Shown one piece after another: positions 1 to 7,552 of a stretch of 37,874 bases of DNA; positions within the stretch are counted from its first letter, which is position 1, and each line of letters begins with the position of its first letter. Origin of the DNA: Rheinheimera sp. GTDB taxonomy: Bacteria; Pseudomonadota; Gammaproteobacteria; Enterobacterales; Alteromonadaceae. The DNA lies in the NCBI GenBank assembly GCA_008015325.1, contig SSFI01000108.1, forward strand, positions 1-37,874, given 5' to 3'. The notes beneath the pieces were generated by a model. That model saw only the letters and a list, made by a program, of their open reading frames with translations, had not been told where the DNA came from and did not search any database. A program made the position numbers and the translations under genes.

Positions 1-2
1 CT

Positions 3-50
3 CCACAAGGTGTGCGTTACCTCAATGAGCTGTTGCAACTGTTTTTGTAA
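3..50 (+). CDS. 3' end of an unidentified gene (partial)
   Basis: An open frame enters from the left edge and ends at TAA 48-50, reading PQGVRYLNELLQLFL. The hydrophobic, leucine-rich helical tail resembles the C-terminus of many cytoplasmic regulators such as LysR-type proteins, but 15 residues cannot identify a family. A small hairpin follows directly and the next gene starts 55 bases later on the same strand. Confidence 0.4.
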   Translation, partial: PQGVRYLNELLQLFL

Positions 51-51
51 T

Positions 52-70
52 ACCAGCTACCGGCTGGTTT
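52..70 (+). terminator. weak terminator-like hairpin
   Basis: ACCAGC (52-57) pairs with GCTGGT (63-68) across a 5-base loop. Only three T residues follow, so termination would be weak. It lies two bases after the stop of the upstream partial gene. Confidence 0.25.
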
Positions 71-105
71 GACCGCCACAATAATGAAAACAACCCGGGG
101 ACATC

Positions 106-1962
106 ATGAGATTAAAACTTCAACTGCTGAGTATCGCTGTGTCAGCCGCACTGCTGGCCGGCTGCGACAAAGCACCAGAGCAAAGCACCAGCCAGAGCGC
201 ACCGGCTGCAGCTGCTCAGACAGCACCAGCGACAGCTCAGACTGAATCGGCCAAAGCCAATGCCTTTTTTGAGCAATATTTTAATGACGCCGCTGCATTA
301 AGCCCGATGGCGTTGACCCAGCTTGGCATCAAACAAGATTACGACAAATGGGATCAGCTGACCGATGAGCAAAACGACAAAGAGCTGGCGCTGACTAAAA
401 AGGCGTTAGCAGATTTGACGCAGTTTGATGTCAGTAAACTCGATACACAAACGGCTTTAAGTTATCAGCTGTTTAAACAGCAGCTGGAAGAGGATATTGC
501 CAACGACAAATGGCGTTATTACAACTATCCGGTCAATCAGATGTTTGGCATGCATGCCGGTGTGCCGGCGCTGCTGATTAACCAGCATCAGATTGACAAT
601 GAAGCCGACGCCAAAGCCTATATCGCCCGCTTAAACGGTATTCCGCAGCTGTTTAAACAGCTCGAAGCACAGCTGACCAAGCGCGCTGAACTCGGCATTA
701 TTCCACCGAAATTTGTGTTTCCACTGGTGATCGAAGCCAGTCAGAATATCATCAAAGGCGCGCCGTTCACGGCCGGTGCTGACAGCACCTTACTAGAAGA
801 TTTCCGCAATAAAGTCAACAAGCTGACGCTGGACGATGGTGCCAAACAACTGCTGATTAAAGAAGCGGAAGTGGCGCTGACCAGCAGCGTGAAACCGGCC
901 TATGACAGTCTGATTGCTTATTTAACGGCGCAGGAAAAACAAGCCGGTACGGACGACGGCGTCTGGCGCTTTAAAGATGGCGAAGCCTTCTACAATATGG
1001 CGCTGGAACGCACGACGACCACCAAAATGACCGCTGAGGAAATTCACCAGCTTGGTCTTAGTGAAGTGGCGCGAATTCATGATGAAATGAAAGCCATCAT
1101 GCAAAAGGTTGGTTTTAAAGGTGACCTGCAGGCGTTTTTTGCCTTTATGCGTGATGACGCTCAGTTCTATTACCCGGACACCGCAGAGGGTAAAGCGGCC
1201 TATTTGGCCGAAGCAACGCGCCTGATTGACCATATGAAATCGCAGCTCGACAGCCTGTTTCTGGTCAAGCCCAAAGCCGACCTGATTGTTAAAGCCGTCG
1301 AGCCATTTCGCGAACAATCGGCCGGTAAAGCCTTTTACCAGCGGCCTTCGATGGATGGCAGCAGACCCGGTATCTATTATGCCAATCTGCATAATATGAA
1401 AGATATGCCGAAATATCAGATGGAAGCGCTGGCCTACCATGAGGGTATTCCGGGCCATCATATGCAACTGGCGATCGCGCAGGAGCTGGGTGACCTGCCT
1501 AAATTCCGCCGCTTCGGCCGCTACACCGCCTACAGCGAAGGCTGGGGTTTATACACTGAATTACTGCCCAAAGACATTGGCCTGTATCAGGACCCCTACT
1601 CTGACTTTGGTCGTTTAGCGATGGAACTGTGGCGCGCCTGTCGTCTGGTCGTTGATACCGGTATTCATGCGAAAAAATGGACCCGCGAACAGGCAATTCA
1701 GTATTTAGCTGACAACACGCCAAACGCCCGCACCGAGGCGGAAAATGCGATAGAACGCTATATCGTGATGCCATCCCAGGCCACCGCTTACAAAATTGGC
1801 ATGATCAAAATTATACAACTGCGCGATAAAGCCAAAGCGGCGCTTGGCGACAAGTTTGACATCCGCGAATACCATGACGTGGTGCTGAAAAACGGCCCGG
1901 TGCCGCTGGATGTACTGGAATCACTGGTCGACGCCTATATTAAAGGCAAACAAAGCGCTTAA
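106..1962 (+). CDS. DUF885 family lipoprotein, probable zinc metallopeptidase
   Basis: This is a 618-aa exported protein. The N-terminus is a lipoprotein signal with lipobox LLAGC, so Cys20 would be lipidated, followed by an Ala/Thr/Gln-rich linker to about residue 50. The rest matches the DUF885 family, which has a gluzincin-like fold. HEGIPGHH at residues 445-452 is the HExxH-like zinc motif characteristic of the family, and EGWGLYTE at about 478-485 supplies the conserved downstream Glu region. The length is usual for the family. The start is preceded by a CGGGGA Shine-Dalgarno-like stretch. Substrates of DUF885 proteins are largely unknown, and a role as periplasmic peptidase or carboxypeptidase is family-level inference. 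It is probably monocistronic, since a strong terminator follows. Confidence 0.85.
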   Translation: MRLKLQLLSIAVSAALLAGCDKAPEQSTSQSAPAAAAQTAPATAQTESAKANAFFEQYFNDAAALSPMALTQLGIKQDYDKWDQLTDEQNDKELALTKKALADLTQFDVSKLDTQTALSYQLFKQQLEEDIANDKWRYYNYPVNQMFGMHAGVPALLINQHQIDNEADAKAYIARLNGIPQLFKQLEAQLTKRAELGIIPPKFVFPLVIEASQNIIKGAPFTAGADSTLLEDFRNKVNKLTLDDGAKQLLIKEAEVALTSSVKPAYDSLIAYLTAQEKQAGTDDGVWRFKDGEAFYNMALERTTTTKMTAEEIHQLGLSEVARIHDEMKAIMQKVGFKGDLQAFFAFMRDDAQFYYPDTAEGKAAYLAEATRLIDHMKSQLDSLFLVKPKADLIVKAVEPFREQSAGKAFYQRPSMDGSRPGIYYANLHNMKDMPKYQMEALAYHEGIPGHHMQLAIAQELGDLPKFRRFGRYTAYSEGWGLYTELLPKDIGLYQDPYSDFGRLAMELWRACRLVVDTGIHAKKWTREQAIQYLADNTPNARTEAENAIERYIVMPSQATAYKIGMIKIIQLRDKAKAALGDKFDIREYHDVVLKNGPVPLDVLESLVDAYIKGKQSA

Positions 1963-2006
1963 CTATCTATCAGGCATGTTTGCCTGGTATGTTGCTTAGT
2001 ACAGAC

Positions 2007-2038
2007 AACCCCCGGTGCAGACCCGGGGGTTATTTTTT
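2007..2038 (+). terminator. Rho-independent terminator after the DUF885 gene
   Basis: AACCCCCGG (2007-2015) pairs perfectly with CCGGGGGTT (2023-2031) around a 7-base loop, followed by A and six T residues. It lies 44 bases after the DUF885 stop and separates that gene from the CorA-like gene. Confidence 0.88.
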
Positions 2039-2120
2039 GTGATATTCCCCGCACTTTTCTGCTGGTTCAAAATCCTTGAACTGCTTATGCTGACAGGAAT
2101 GGAGTTTGAAAGGACCGCGC

Positions 2121-3089
2121 ATGTTGATCCTGCATTTATACAACCCGGAAACCAACAGCTGGCACACCGGCGATATCACCACCTTGCAACTGCCGCTGCA
2201 TGGCGATCAAAAAGCCTGGATAGACTTGTCCGCAGCGAGCTTTTCAGAACAACAACAGGTGCTGAACCGGTTTCAAATCCATCCGGTCATTGCCGATGAC
2301 TATTTGCGTGAGCGCCACCCGCCAAAACTGGAAGCTTATGATGGCTTTACTTTATTGATTTTGCGGGCTTTTGCCGGTGAAAGTTTTCATGAATACCCTG
2401 GCCATGCCCAGCTCAGTCTGTTGTTCTCAAATCAGGTATTGTTATTTAAATGCCAGCTGCCAGAGCAAACCGGCCACTATAAAATACAGCCCTTCGATGT
2501 TAGCAAACCGGTGACCCCGATTAAAGAATGGGTGAAAAACTACATCCATACCGTGTCTGCCAGTTATCTGGAAAAACTGATTAATTTTGAAGACGAGCTG
2601 GGTGATTTCGAAGATGCCATGCTGACGCACGGCGATGACCATAAAATGAGCCGCATCATGCGTCTGCGTTCGGTATTTCGCAAACTCGACCGTAACCTCG
2701 CCTATCAAAAAGAGATGTTTGCTGATTTGCTGACGCCGGACGATGGCGCTGTCGGTGTGATGTCACAATTTGAAGCGGTCGAACTGCGTGATTTTTATGA
2801 GAAATTTGAACGGCTGCACTCGATGACCCAAATGTACTACGATCAGCTCGGTGATTTGGTCAGCAGTTATATGTCGACGTCTTCCCATCAAATTAACGAA
2901 CGGATGAAGTTACTGACAATGGTGTCAACAGTGTTTATTCCGCTGACTTTTATCGTCGGAGTCTACGGCATGAACTTTGACAATATGCCGGAACTACATA
3001 TGCCACTGGGTTATTTCTGGACCTTAGCCGGCATGGCGGCCATTGCGCTTGGCATGTTGTTAGGTTTCAAAATCAAACGCTGGTGGTAG
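2121..3089 (+). CDS. corA: CorA/ZntB family divalent cation transporter
   Basis: This 322-aa inner-membrane channel has a long soluble N-terminal domain rich in acidic helices (about residues 1-260). The usual two C-terminal membrane helices follow: LLTMVSTVFIPLTFIVGVYG, then YFWTLAGMAAIALGMLLG. The YGMNF signature with the adjacent MPEL motif between them is diagnostic of CorA-type Mg2+ (Co2+/Ni2+) channels. ZntB-type Zn2+ transport cannot be excluded. I chose ATG 2121 because AAGGA sits six bases upstream. An in-frame TTG at 2106 would add five residues. The next gene is mgtE, a second unrelated Mg2+ transporter. Confidence 0.85.
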   Translation: MLILHLYNPETNSWHTGDITTLQLPLHGDQKAWIDLSAASFSEQQQVLNRFQIHPVIADDYLRERHPPKLEAYDGFTLLILRAFAGESFHEYPGHAQLSLLFSNQVLLFKCQLPEQTGHYKIQPFDVSKPVTPIKEWVKNYIHTVSASYLEKLINFEDELGDFEDAMLTHGDDHKMSRIMRLRSVFRKLDRNLAYQKEMFADLLTPDDGAVGVMSQFEAVELRDFYEKFERLHSMTQMYYDQLGDLVSSYMSTSSHQINERMKLLTMVSTVFIPLTFIVGVYGMNFDNMPELHMPLGYFWTLAGMAAIALGMLLGFKIKRWW

Positions 3090-3151
3090 CAGCGCACGCA
3101 AACTGCGCTATCGTAAAAAATGCTGTTGAATTCACTATAAAAAACTAACCC

Positions 3152-3179
3152 TGCTGCGGTATCATCCGCAGCAAATTTT
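3152..3179 (+). terminator. terminator-like hairpin between corA and mgtE
   Basis: TGCTGCGG (3152-3159) pairs perfectly with CCGCAGCA (3166-3173) over the 6-base loop TATCAT, followed by AATTTTC. The stem is strong but the T-run is only four. It could be a weak corA terminator or an attenuator-like element at the head of the mgtE leader. Confidence 0.4.
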
Positions 3180-3183
3180 CACT

Positions 3184-3213
3184 CAGGGGTCGCAGGCCCC
3201 TGCCGACAGGGCC
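3184..3213 (+). promoter_or_regulatory. competing hairpins over the mgtE ribosome-binding site
   Basis: Segment A, CAGGGG (3184-3189), is complementary to segment B, CCCCTG (3197-3202). B can instead pair with segment C, CAGGG (3207-3211), through a CCGA tetraloop, extendable by GG/CC with a bulged C. The only Shine-Dalgarno-like sequence before mgtE is AGGG (3208-3211), inside segment C and eight bases from the ATG. A:B pairing would leave it open and B:C pairing would hide it. This is seen by eye and no folding was run. It does not resemble the known M-box Mg2+ riboswitch. Confidence 0.4.
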
Positions 3214-3219
3214 CGGATT

Positions 3220-4569
3220 ATGGCTGAAACCCAGCTGCTGGATATCGAAGAGATAGTCCGCGACAGTTTTGACGAGCAGGAAGCCGAACTGCTCGGGGAA
3301 AAACTCAGCCAGCTGGAGCCGGAAGAAATCGCCGTCGCACTGGAAGCGATGCCGCTTGAGCAACGCCTGAGCACCTGGCTTGGTCTGCATCCGGACGAAC
3401 AAATCCACGCCCTCGGTTACATGCGGGAAGACGCCCGCGAAAACATCTTTAAACAGTTGCCCGACGCTGCCCTCACCGAACTGGTGGAGCGGATGGACGT
3501 CGATGATCTGATTGAACTGCTCGACGAATTACCCGCCGCGGTATATCAGGCGGCTTGCTCTAAACTCGACGCCAGCGAAAAACTCTGGCTTGCCACCGCA
3601 CTCGCCTACACCGACGATCAATGCGGCCGCTATGCTGACCACGATGTACTGACCATTCGCAACAACGCCAAAGTCCGCGATGCCGTACGGATGTTCAAAA
3701 AGCTCAATGAAGACGCCGAATATCAGGACTCGCTGATGGTAGTCGACCGCACCGGCCGTTACGTCGGCCAGTTACACGGCACCCGTTTGTTGGGCGCGCC
3801 CTCACATTTGCCGGTGGTTGAATATATCGACGAAGATGCGCCTGTGGTTGAAGGCGAGATGGATTTGGACACCGGCTCGGATATTGTCGCCCGCTCTGGT
3901 TACAGCGCTTTGGCAGTGGTCGACGAAGAAAGTAAGTTGCTGGGGCGGATCTCGATTGGTGAAGCGCTGGAAAACGTGCGCAGAAGCCTTGAAGGCCAGT
4001 TCATGCACACTGCCGGCCTTGATGAGAACGAAGACTTGTTCGCGCCAGTGATCGCCAGTGCCAAAAGCCGCGCGGTCTGGCTTGGCATCAACTTACTGAC
4101 TGCTTTTCTGGCAGCCTGGACCATAGGATTGTTTGAAGCCACTCTGCAGCAACAGGTCGCGCTCGCCGTGCTGATGCCCATTGTCGCCAGTATGGGCGGT
4201 ATCGCCGGCAGTCAGACGCTGACGCTGATTATCCGTGGCCTGGCGCTGGGGCAAATCACGCCGCAAACCTATTGGGCGCTGATGCGCAAAGAACTGGGGG
4301 TCGGCCTTATCAATGGCATTTTATGGGCCGTGGTGATTTGTGCCGTCACTTATCTTTGGTTTGGTGATTGGATCATCGGCATAGTCATCGCACTGGCGAT
4401 TGTGATCAATATTCTGGTCGCAGCCTTCTCCGGCGTGCTGATCCCAGTCTGGCTGGAAAAGGCGCGGATTGACCCGGCGTTATCCGGTTCAGTGATCCTG
4501 ACGACAGTCACTGACGTCATTGGCTTTTTTGTATTCCTGGGCCTTGGTTCTTTGTTGCTGTTGCCATAG
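3220..4569 (+). CDS. mgtE: MgtE family magnesium transporter
   Basis: The protein of 449 aa matches MgtE in length and layout. An acidic MgtE_N superhelical domain (about 15-125, with repeated LVERMDVDDLIELLDELP-type helices) is followed by a tandem CBS pair (about 130-260) and a five-helix membrane domain (about 285-449). The pore-forming region contains PIVASMGGIAGSQTLTLIIR. In characterised MgtE proteins Mg2+ bound at the N/CBS interface closes the channel, so the protein senses cytosolic Mg2+ itself. It follows the CorA-like gene by 130 bases. The leader holds two hairpins and only a weak AGGG ribosome-binding site, so translation may be controlled. Confidence 0.93.
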   Translation: MAETQLLDIEEIVRDSFDEQEAELLGEKLSQLEPEEIAVALEAMPLEQRLSTWLGLHPDEQIHALGYMREDARENIFKQLPDAALTELVERMDVDDLIELLDELPAAVYQAACSKLDASEKLWLATALAYTDDQCGRYADHDVLTIRNNAKVRDAVRMFKKLNEDAEYQDSLMVVDRTGRYVGQLHGTRLLGAPSHLPVVEYIDEDAPVVEGEMDLDTGSDIVARSGYSALAVVDEESKLLGRISIGEALENVRRSLEGQFMHTAGLDENEDLFAPVIASAKSRAVWLGINLLTAFLAAWTIGLFEATLQQQVALAVLMPIVASMGGIAGSQTLTLIIRGLALGQITPQTYWALMRKELGVGLINGILWAVVICAVTYLWFGDWIIGIVIALAIVINILVAAFSGVLIPVWLEKARIDPALSGSVILTTVTDVIGFFVFLGLGSLLLLP

Positions 4570-4591
4570 ATCAGTAGAAAGAGCAGGCCAC

Positions 4592-4621
4592 TTTCCCGCT
4601 TTTAAAAAATCCATCTAGAAT
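4592..4621 (+). promoter_or_regulatory. candidate sigma-70 promoter for rimK
   Basis: A -10-like TAGAAT (4616-4621, five of six matches) is preceded after 18 bases by a poor -35, TTTCCC (4592-4597). It lies about 40 bases before the rimK ATG, in the 91-base gap after mgtE. Confidence 0.3.
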
Positions 4622-4660
4622 CAGGCGATCCCTGAAAAAATTGCGAGCTTCGGAGTCCGC

Positions 4661-5551
4661 ATGAAAATTGCTGTGTTATCCCGTAATGCTGAGTTGTATT
4701 CCACCCGCCGCTTGGTCGATACCGCCATCGCGCGTGGCCATCAGGTGGAAGTGATAGACCCAACCTTGTGTTACATGAATATCCACCACAATGCGTTATC
4801 TATTCACTTTCGTGGCGCAGCGCTGGAAGGCTTTGACGCGGTGATCCCGCGCATTGGCGCTTCGATCACCTTTTACGGCAATGCAGTACTGCGGCAGTTT
4901 GAAATGATGGGCGTGTATTGCCTCAATACCGCAGATGCTATCAGCCGCGCCCGTGACAAACTGAATTCAATGCAACTGCTGGCCCGCGATGGCATTGGCC
5001 TGCCGGTGACTGGTTTTGCCGATAAACCCGGCGATATCCCCGACCTGATTGAAATGGTCGGCGGTGCGCCATTAGTGATTAAATTACTCGAAGGCACCCA
5101 AGGCATTGGCGTCGTGCTGGCTGAGACCCGCACAGCTGCGGAAAGCGTTATTGAGGCTTTTATGGGCCTCAATGCCAATATTCTGGTGCAGCAATATATC
5201 AGCGAAGCCAAAGGCGCCGACATCCGCTGTTTTGTCGTCGGCAATAAGGTGGTTGCCGCGATGAAACGCCAGGCCAAAGCCGGCGAATTTCGCTCCAATC
5301 TGCACCGTGGTGGCACAGCAACTGCAGTGAAACTAAGTAGCACCGAGCGAAAAACCGCGTTGCAGGCGGCAAAATGTATGGGGCTGGCAGTGGCCGGCGT
5401 CGATATTCTGCAGTCAGCAGATGGTCCTGTGGTCATGGAAGTCAACAGCTCACCGGGACTTGAAGGCATTGAAGCCGCCACCACGGTTGACGTTGCCGGC
5501 GCAATTCTGGATTATCTGGAACAACAATGGTTAAAACTGCAGGGGCGCTGA
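4661..5551 (+). CDS. rimK: RimK-type ATP-grasp ligase (ribosomal protein S6 glutamate ligase)
   Basis: At 296 aa this is the size of E. coli RimK. It opens with [20 protein letters not shown], typical of the RimK pre-ATP-grasp domain. The ATP-grasp fold follows, with glycine-rich nucleotide-binding loop [10 protein letters not shown] at about 143-152 and Mg2+-binding [12 protein letters not shown] near residues 260-271. RimK adds glutamate residues to the C-terminus of ribosomal protein S6 and can make poly-alpha-glutamate in vitro. CGGAG stands before the ATG. The stop TGA shares one base with the start of the downstream hydrolase (TGATG), so the two are almost certainly co-translated. Confidence 0.93.
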   Translation: MKIAVLSRNAELYSTRRLVDTAIARGHQVEVIDPTLCYMNIHHNALSIHFRGAALEGFDAVIPRIGASITFYGNAVLRQFEMMGVYCLNTADAISRARDKLNSMQLLARDGIGLPVTGFADKPGDIPDLIEMVGGAPLVIKLLEGTQGIGVVLAETRTAAESVIEAFMGLNANILVQQYISEAKGADIRCFVVGNKVVAAMKRQAKAGEFRSNLHRGGTATAVKLSSTERKTALQAAKCMGLAVAGVDILQSADGPVVMEVNSSPGLEGIEAATTVDVAGAILDYLEQQWLKLQGR

Positions 5552-6699
5552 TGCCAGAGCCAATCGACTTATCCACCAACGCAGAACAAGACGCCACGAC
5601 CACACCAGCGGTTGACGACACTGCAGCTTCAGCAAGCACAGAACCAGCGGCACCACTGCAGGCGGATTTTGTACTCGGCAACAGTCAGATAGCCCCCGGC
5701 CAGCGCATGGTGGTAGACATTCCGTTTGGCAAACTCTACACCCACACTGAACTGAATATCGGCGCTCATGTGATCCACGGCAAAAGGCCGGGGCCGGTGT
5801 TGCTTATTACCGCCGCTTTGCACGGTGATGAAATCAACGGTGTGGAGATTTGCCGGCGCTTATTACGCCTGCCGCGACTGAATAATCTCAAAGGCACCCT
5901 GGTGGTAGTCCCCATCGTCAATACTTATGGTTTTGTGCAGCAAAGCCGTTATCTGCCAGATCGGCGCGACCTGAACCGCAGTTTCCCCGGCAGCGAAAAA
6001 GGCTCGCTCGGCAGCCGGATGGCCTGGCAATTTACTGACCGCATCCTGAAAAAGTGTACGCATGTGATTGATTTACATACTGGCGCTATCCATCGCAGCA
6101 ACTATCCGCAAGTCCGTGCCACTTCAAAAGACAAAGTGTCGCTGAAGATGGCCGAGAGTTTTAATGCACCCATTATCATCAAAGCCGCCAGCCGCGACGG
6201 CACGATGCGCGGCACCGCCAATGGCCTTGGTATTCCGATCATTTTGTACGAAGCCGGCGAGGCACTCCGCTTTGATGAACAGGCGATCAATATTGGCGTG
6301 CGGGGGATTGTCAATGTGATGCATAGTCTCGGCATGCTCAAAACGTTAAAACGCCAGCAAAAAACCGATTCGTTATTTTCAAAGAAAAGTAGCTGGATCC
6401 GCGCCGAACATGACGGTATCGCCCGCTATTACCAGCGGCTGGGGCAAATTGTGACCGCTGGTGACGTGCTGGCCCACATCTATTCGCCTTATTCAGATTT
6501 TGAAGTGGCGGTGCTGGCACCGTTCAGCGGTATCATTATTGGCCGCAATAACTTACCGCTGGTTAATGAAGGGGAAGCTTTGTTCCATATCGCCGAAGTC
6601 AGCGAACTGGCTGAAGCAGAAAAAACGCTGGATGCGATTAGTGATGAAGTGGATAACGCGATGCCGGCGGCTCTCGGCAATGATTACAGTGTGGTTTAG
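5551..6699 (+). CDS. succinylglutamate desuccinylase/aspartoacylase family zinc hydrolase
   Basis: The protein is 382 aa from ATG 5551. That start overlaps the rimK stop by one base and has AGGGG five bases upstream; an alternative ATG at 5527 would overlap rimK by 25 bases. The first 38 residues are a low-complexity Thr/Ala/Asp tail. The M14-like AstE/AspA domain then shows zinc ligands HGDE (His91, Glu94) and DLHTG (His176), and the substrate-binding run RDLNRSFPG (139-147). A C-terminal beta-rich segment (about 285-355) resembles the extra domain of COG3608 members. The family cleaves amide bonds of acylated amino acids. Coupling to a glutamate ligase suggests, but does not show, that it removes or trims what RimK adds. 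Confidence 0.85.
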   Translation: MPEPIDLSTNAEQDATTTPAVDDTAASASTEPAAPLQADFVLGNSQIAPGQRMVVDIPFGKLYTHTELNIGAHVIHGKRPGPVLLITAALHGDEINGVEICRRLLRLPRLNNLKGTLVVVPIVNTYGFVQQSRYLPDRRDLNRSFPGSEKGSLGSRMAWQFTDRILKKCTHVIDLHTGAIHRSNYPQVRATSKDKVSLKMAESFNAPIIIKAASRDGTMRGTANGLGIPIILYEAGEALRFDEQAINIGVRGIVNVMHSLGMLKTLKRQQKTDSLFSKKSSWIRAEHDGIARYYQRLGQIVTAGDVLAHIYSPYSDFEVAVLAPFSGIIIGRNNLPLVNEGEALFHIAEVSELAEAEKTLDAISDEVDNAMPAALGNDYSVV

Positions 6700-6700
6700 A

Positions 6701-7459
6701 TTATTTGGCAATCACCACATCGTAAGCGACTAAACCCGGCACTCGTTGCTGTAATTCTGTTTCTATCTGGTCAATTTCTACCAGCCGGTTACAGAATAAC
6801 AGCGATTTGGCTTCCAACTCTTCGGCTTTGGCATCAAGCCCCAGGTTGATTTTATCGACCAGCTGCTCTACCGGCTGCCAGTCCCGGCTGTCGTTCAGTT
6901 CAAAATTGTCGTCGGTCTGCTGCAAGGCGTCACGTAACGCCTGCCAGACTGCACCAACGGTGTTTTTCGCCAGCAGATTTAAATTGTCTTTCAGCTCGCC
7001 GTGCAAAAAGGCGTCCATTTCGTTAAGGCTTTGTGGCGCCAGATAAAAATGCTCACCGCTACGGACAAAACGCGACATGATTTGATAAGTCGTCTCCCGC
7101 ACCAGCGCCTGCCATTCCTCCTGCTGCGCTTTACTGCCAACACCAACCAGCATACTTTCAATCGCCTGCAAGCCAAGTTCCATACTGTCGACGGCGATCC
7201 CCACGACCTGCGGCACGAACTTACGCAGACTGTGGCTGTATTTTTGCAGCACTTCGATGTCGTCTGCCGACAGCTGTTGCAATTCACCCTGAATAAACAG
7301 CTGCTGGTCATCGTTAATCTGATACTGCGTGCGGTAATCGGTCTGAATACGAATTTGATCCGGCGCTATCAGGATACCGTGGCGAAATGCCATTTTGCAT
7401 TCGCTGGCCACGGCGAATAACGGTAAACAACAGAATAATACAATCGCAGGTAATTTCAT
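6701..7459 (-). CDS. YggN-like periplasmic protein (DUF2884)
   Basis: A 252-aa protein with signal peptide MKLPAIVLFCCLPLFAVAS, cleaved near residue 19, so it is exported. The mature part is rich in alpha helix and contains AFRHGILIAPDQIRI, the start typical of the DUF2884/YggN family. It carries two Cys residues in the mature form, near residues 21 and 223, which could form a disulfide. No function is established for the family. It converges on the upstream + strand hydrolase with a one-base gap and no visible terminator. The Shine-Dalgarno is poor, but a reasonable promoter lies just upstream. Confidence 0.75.
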   Translation of the reverse strand: MKLPAIVLFCCLPLFAVASECKMAFRHGILIAPDQIRIQTDYRTQYQINDDQQLFIQGELQQLSADDIEVLQKYSHSLRKFVPQVVGIAVDSMELGLQAIESMLVGVGSKAQQEEWQALVRETTYQIMSRFVRSGEHFYLAPQSLNEMDAFLHGELKDNLNLLAKNTVGAVWQALRDALQQTDDNFELNDSRDWQPVEQLVDKINLGLDAKAEELEAKSLLFCNRLVEIDQIETELQQRVPGLVAYDVVIAK

Positions 7460-7495
7460 GGAGCAGTCCGAAGCGGCGTCGGGCCTAATTTTATC

Positions 7496-7523
7496 AGTAT
7501 ACTGGGGTCATTGCCGTGGCCAA
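7496..7523 (-). promoter_or_regulatory. sigma-70-like promoter for the YggN-like gene
   Basis: On the minus strand TTGGCC (7523-7518, four of six) and TATACT (7501-7496, five of six) are separated by 16 bases. The predicted start is about 30 bases before the ATG at 7459. It lies in the 93-base gap after the FapA gene stop. Confidence 0.5.
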
Positions 7524-7552
7524 AGTCGCAGATCTGTGGGGATTGGTCGGTT

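Noticed and set aside
3090-3219. M-box Mg2+ riboswitch upstream of mgtE
   Set aside because: The 130-base gap is short and lacks the M-box core; only local hairpins were seen.
4873-5484. 203-aa open frame on the minus strand
   Set aside because: It is wholly antisense to rimK, Ser/Ala-rich and without motifs or a ribosome-binding site; a composition shadow.
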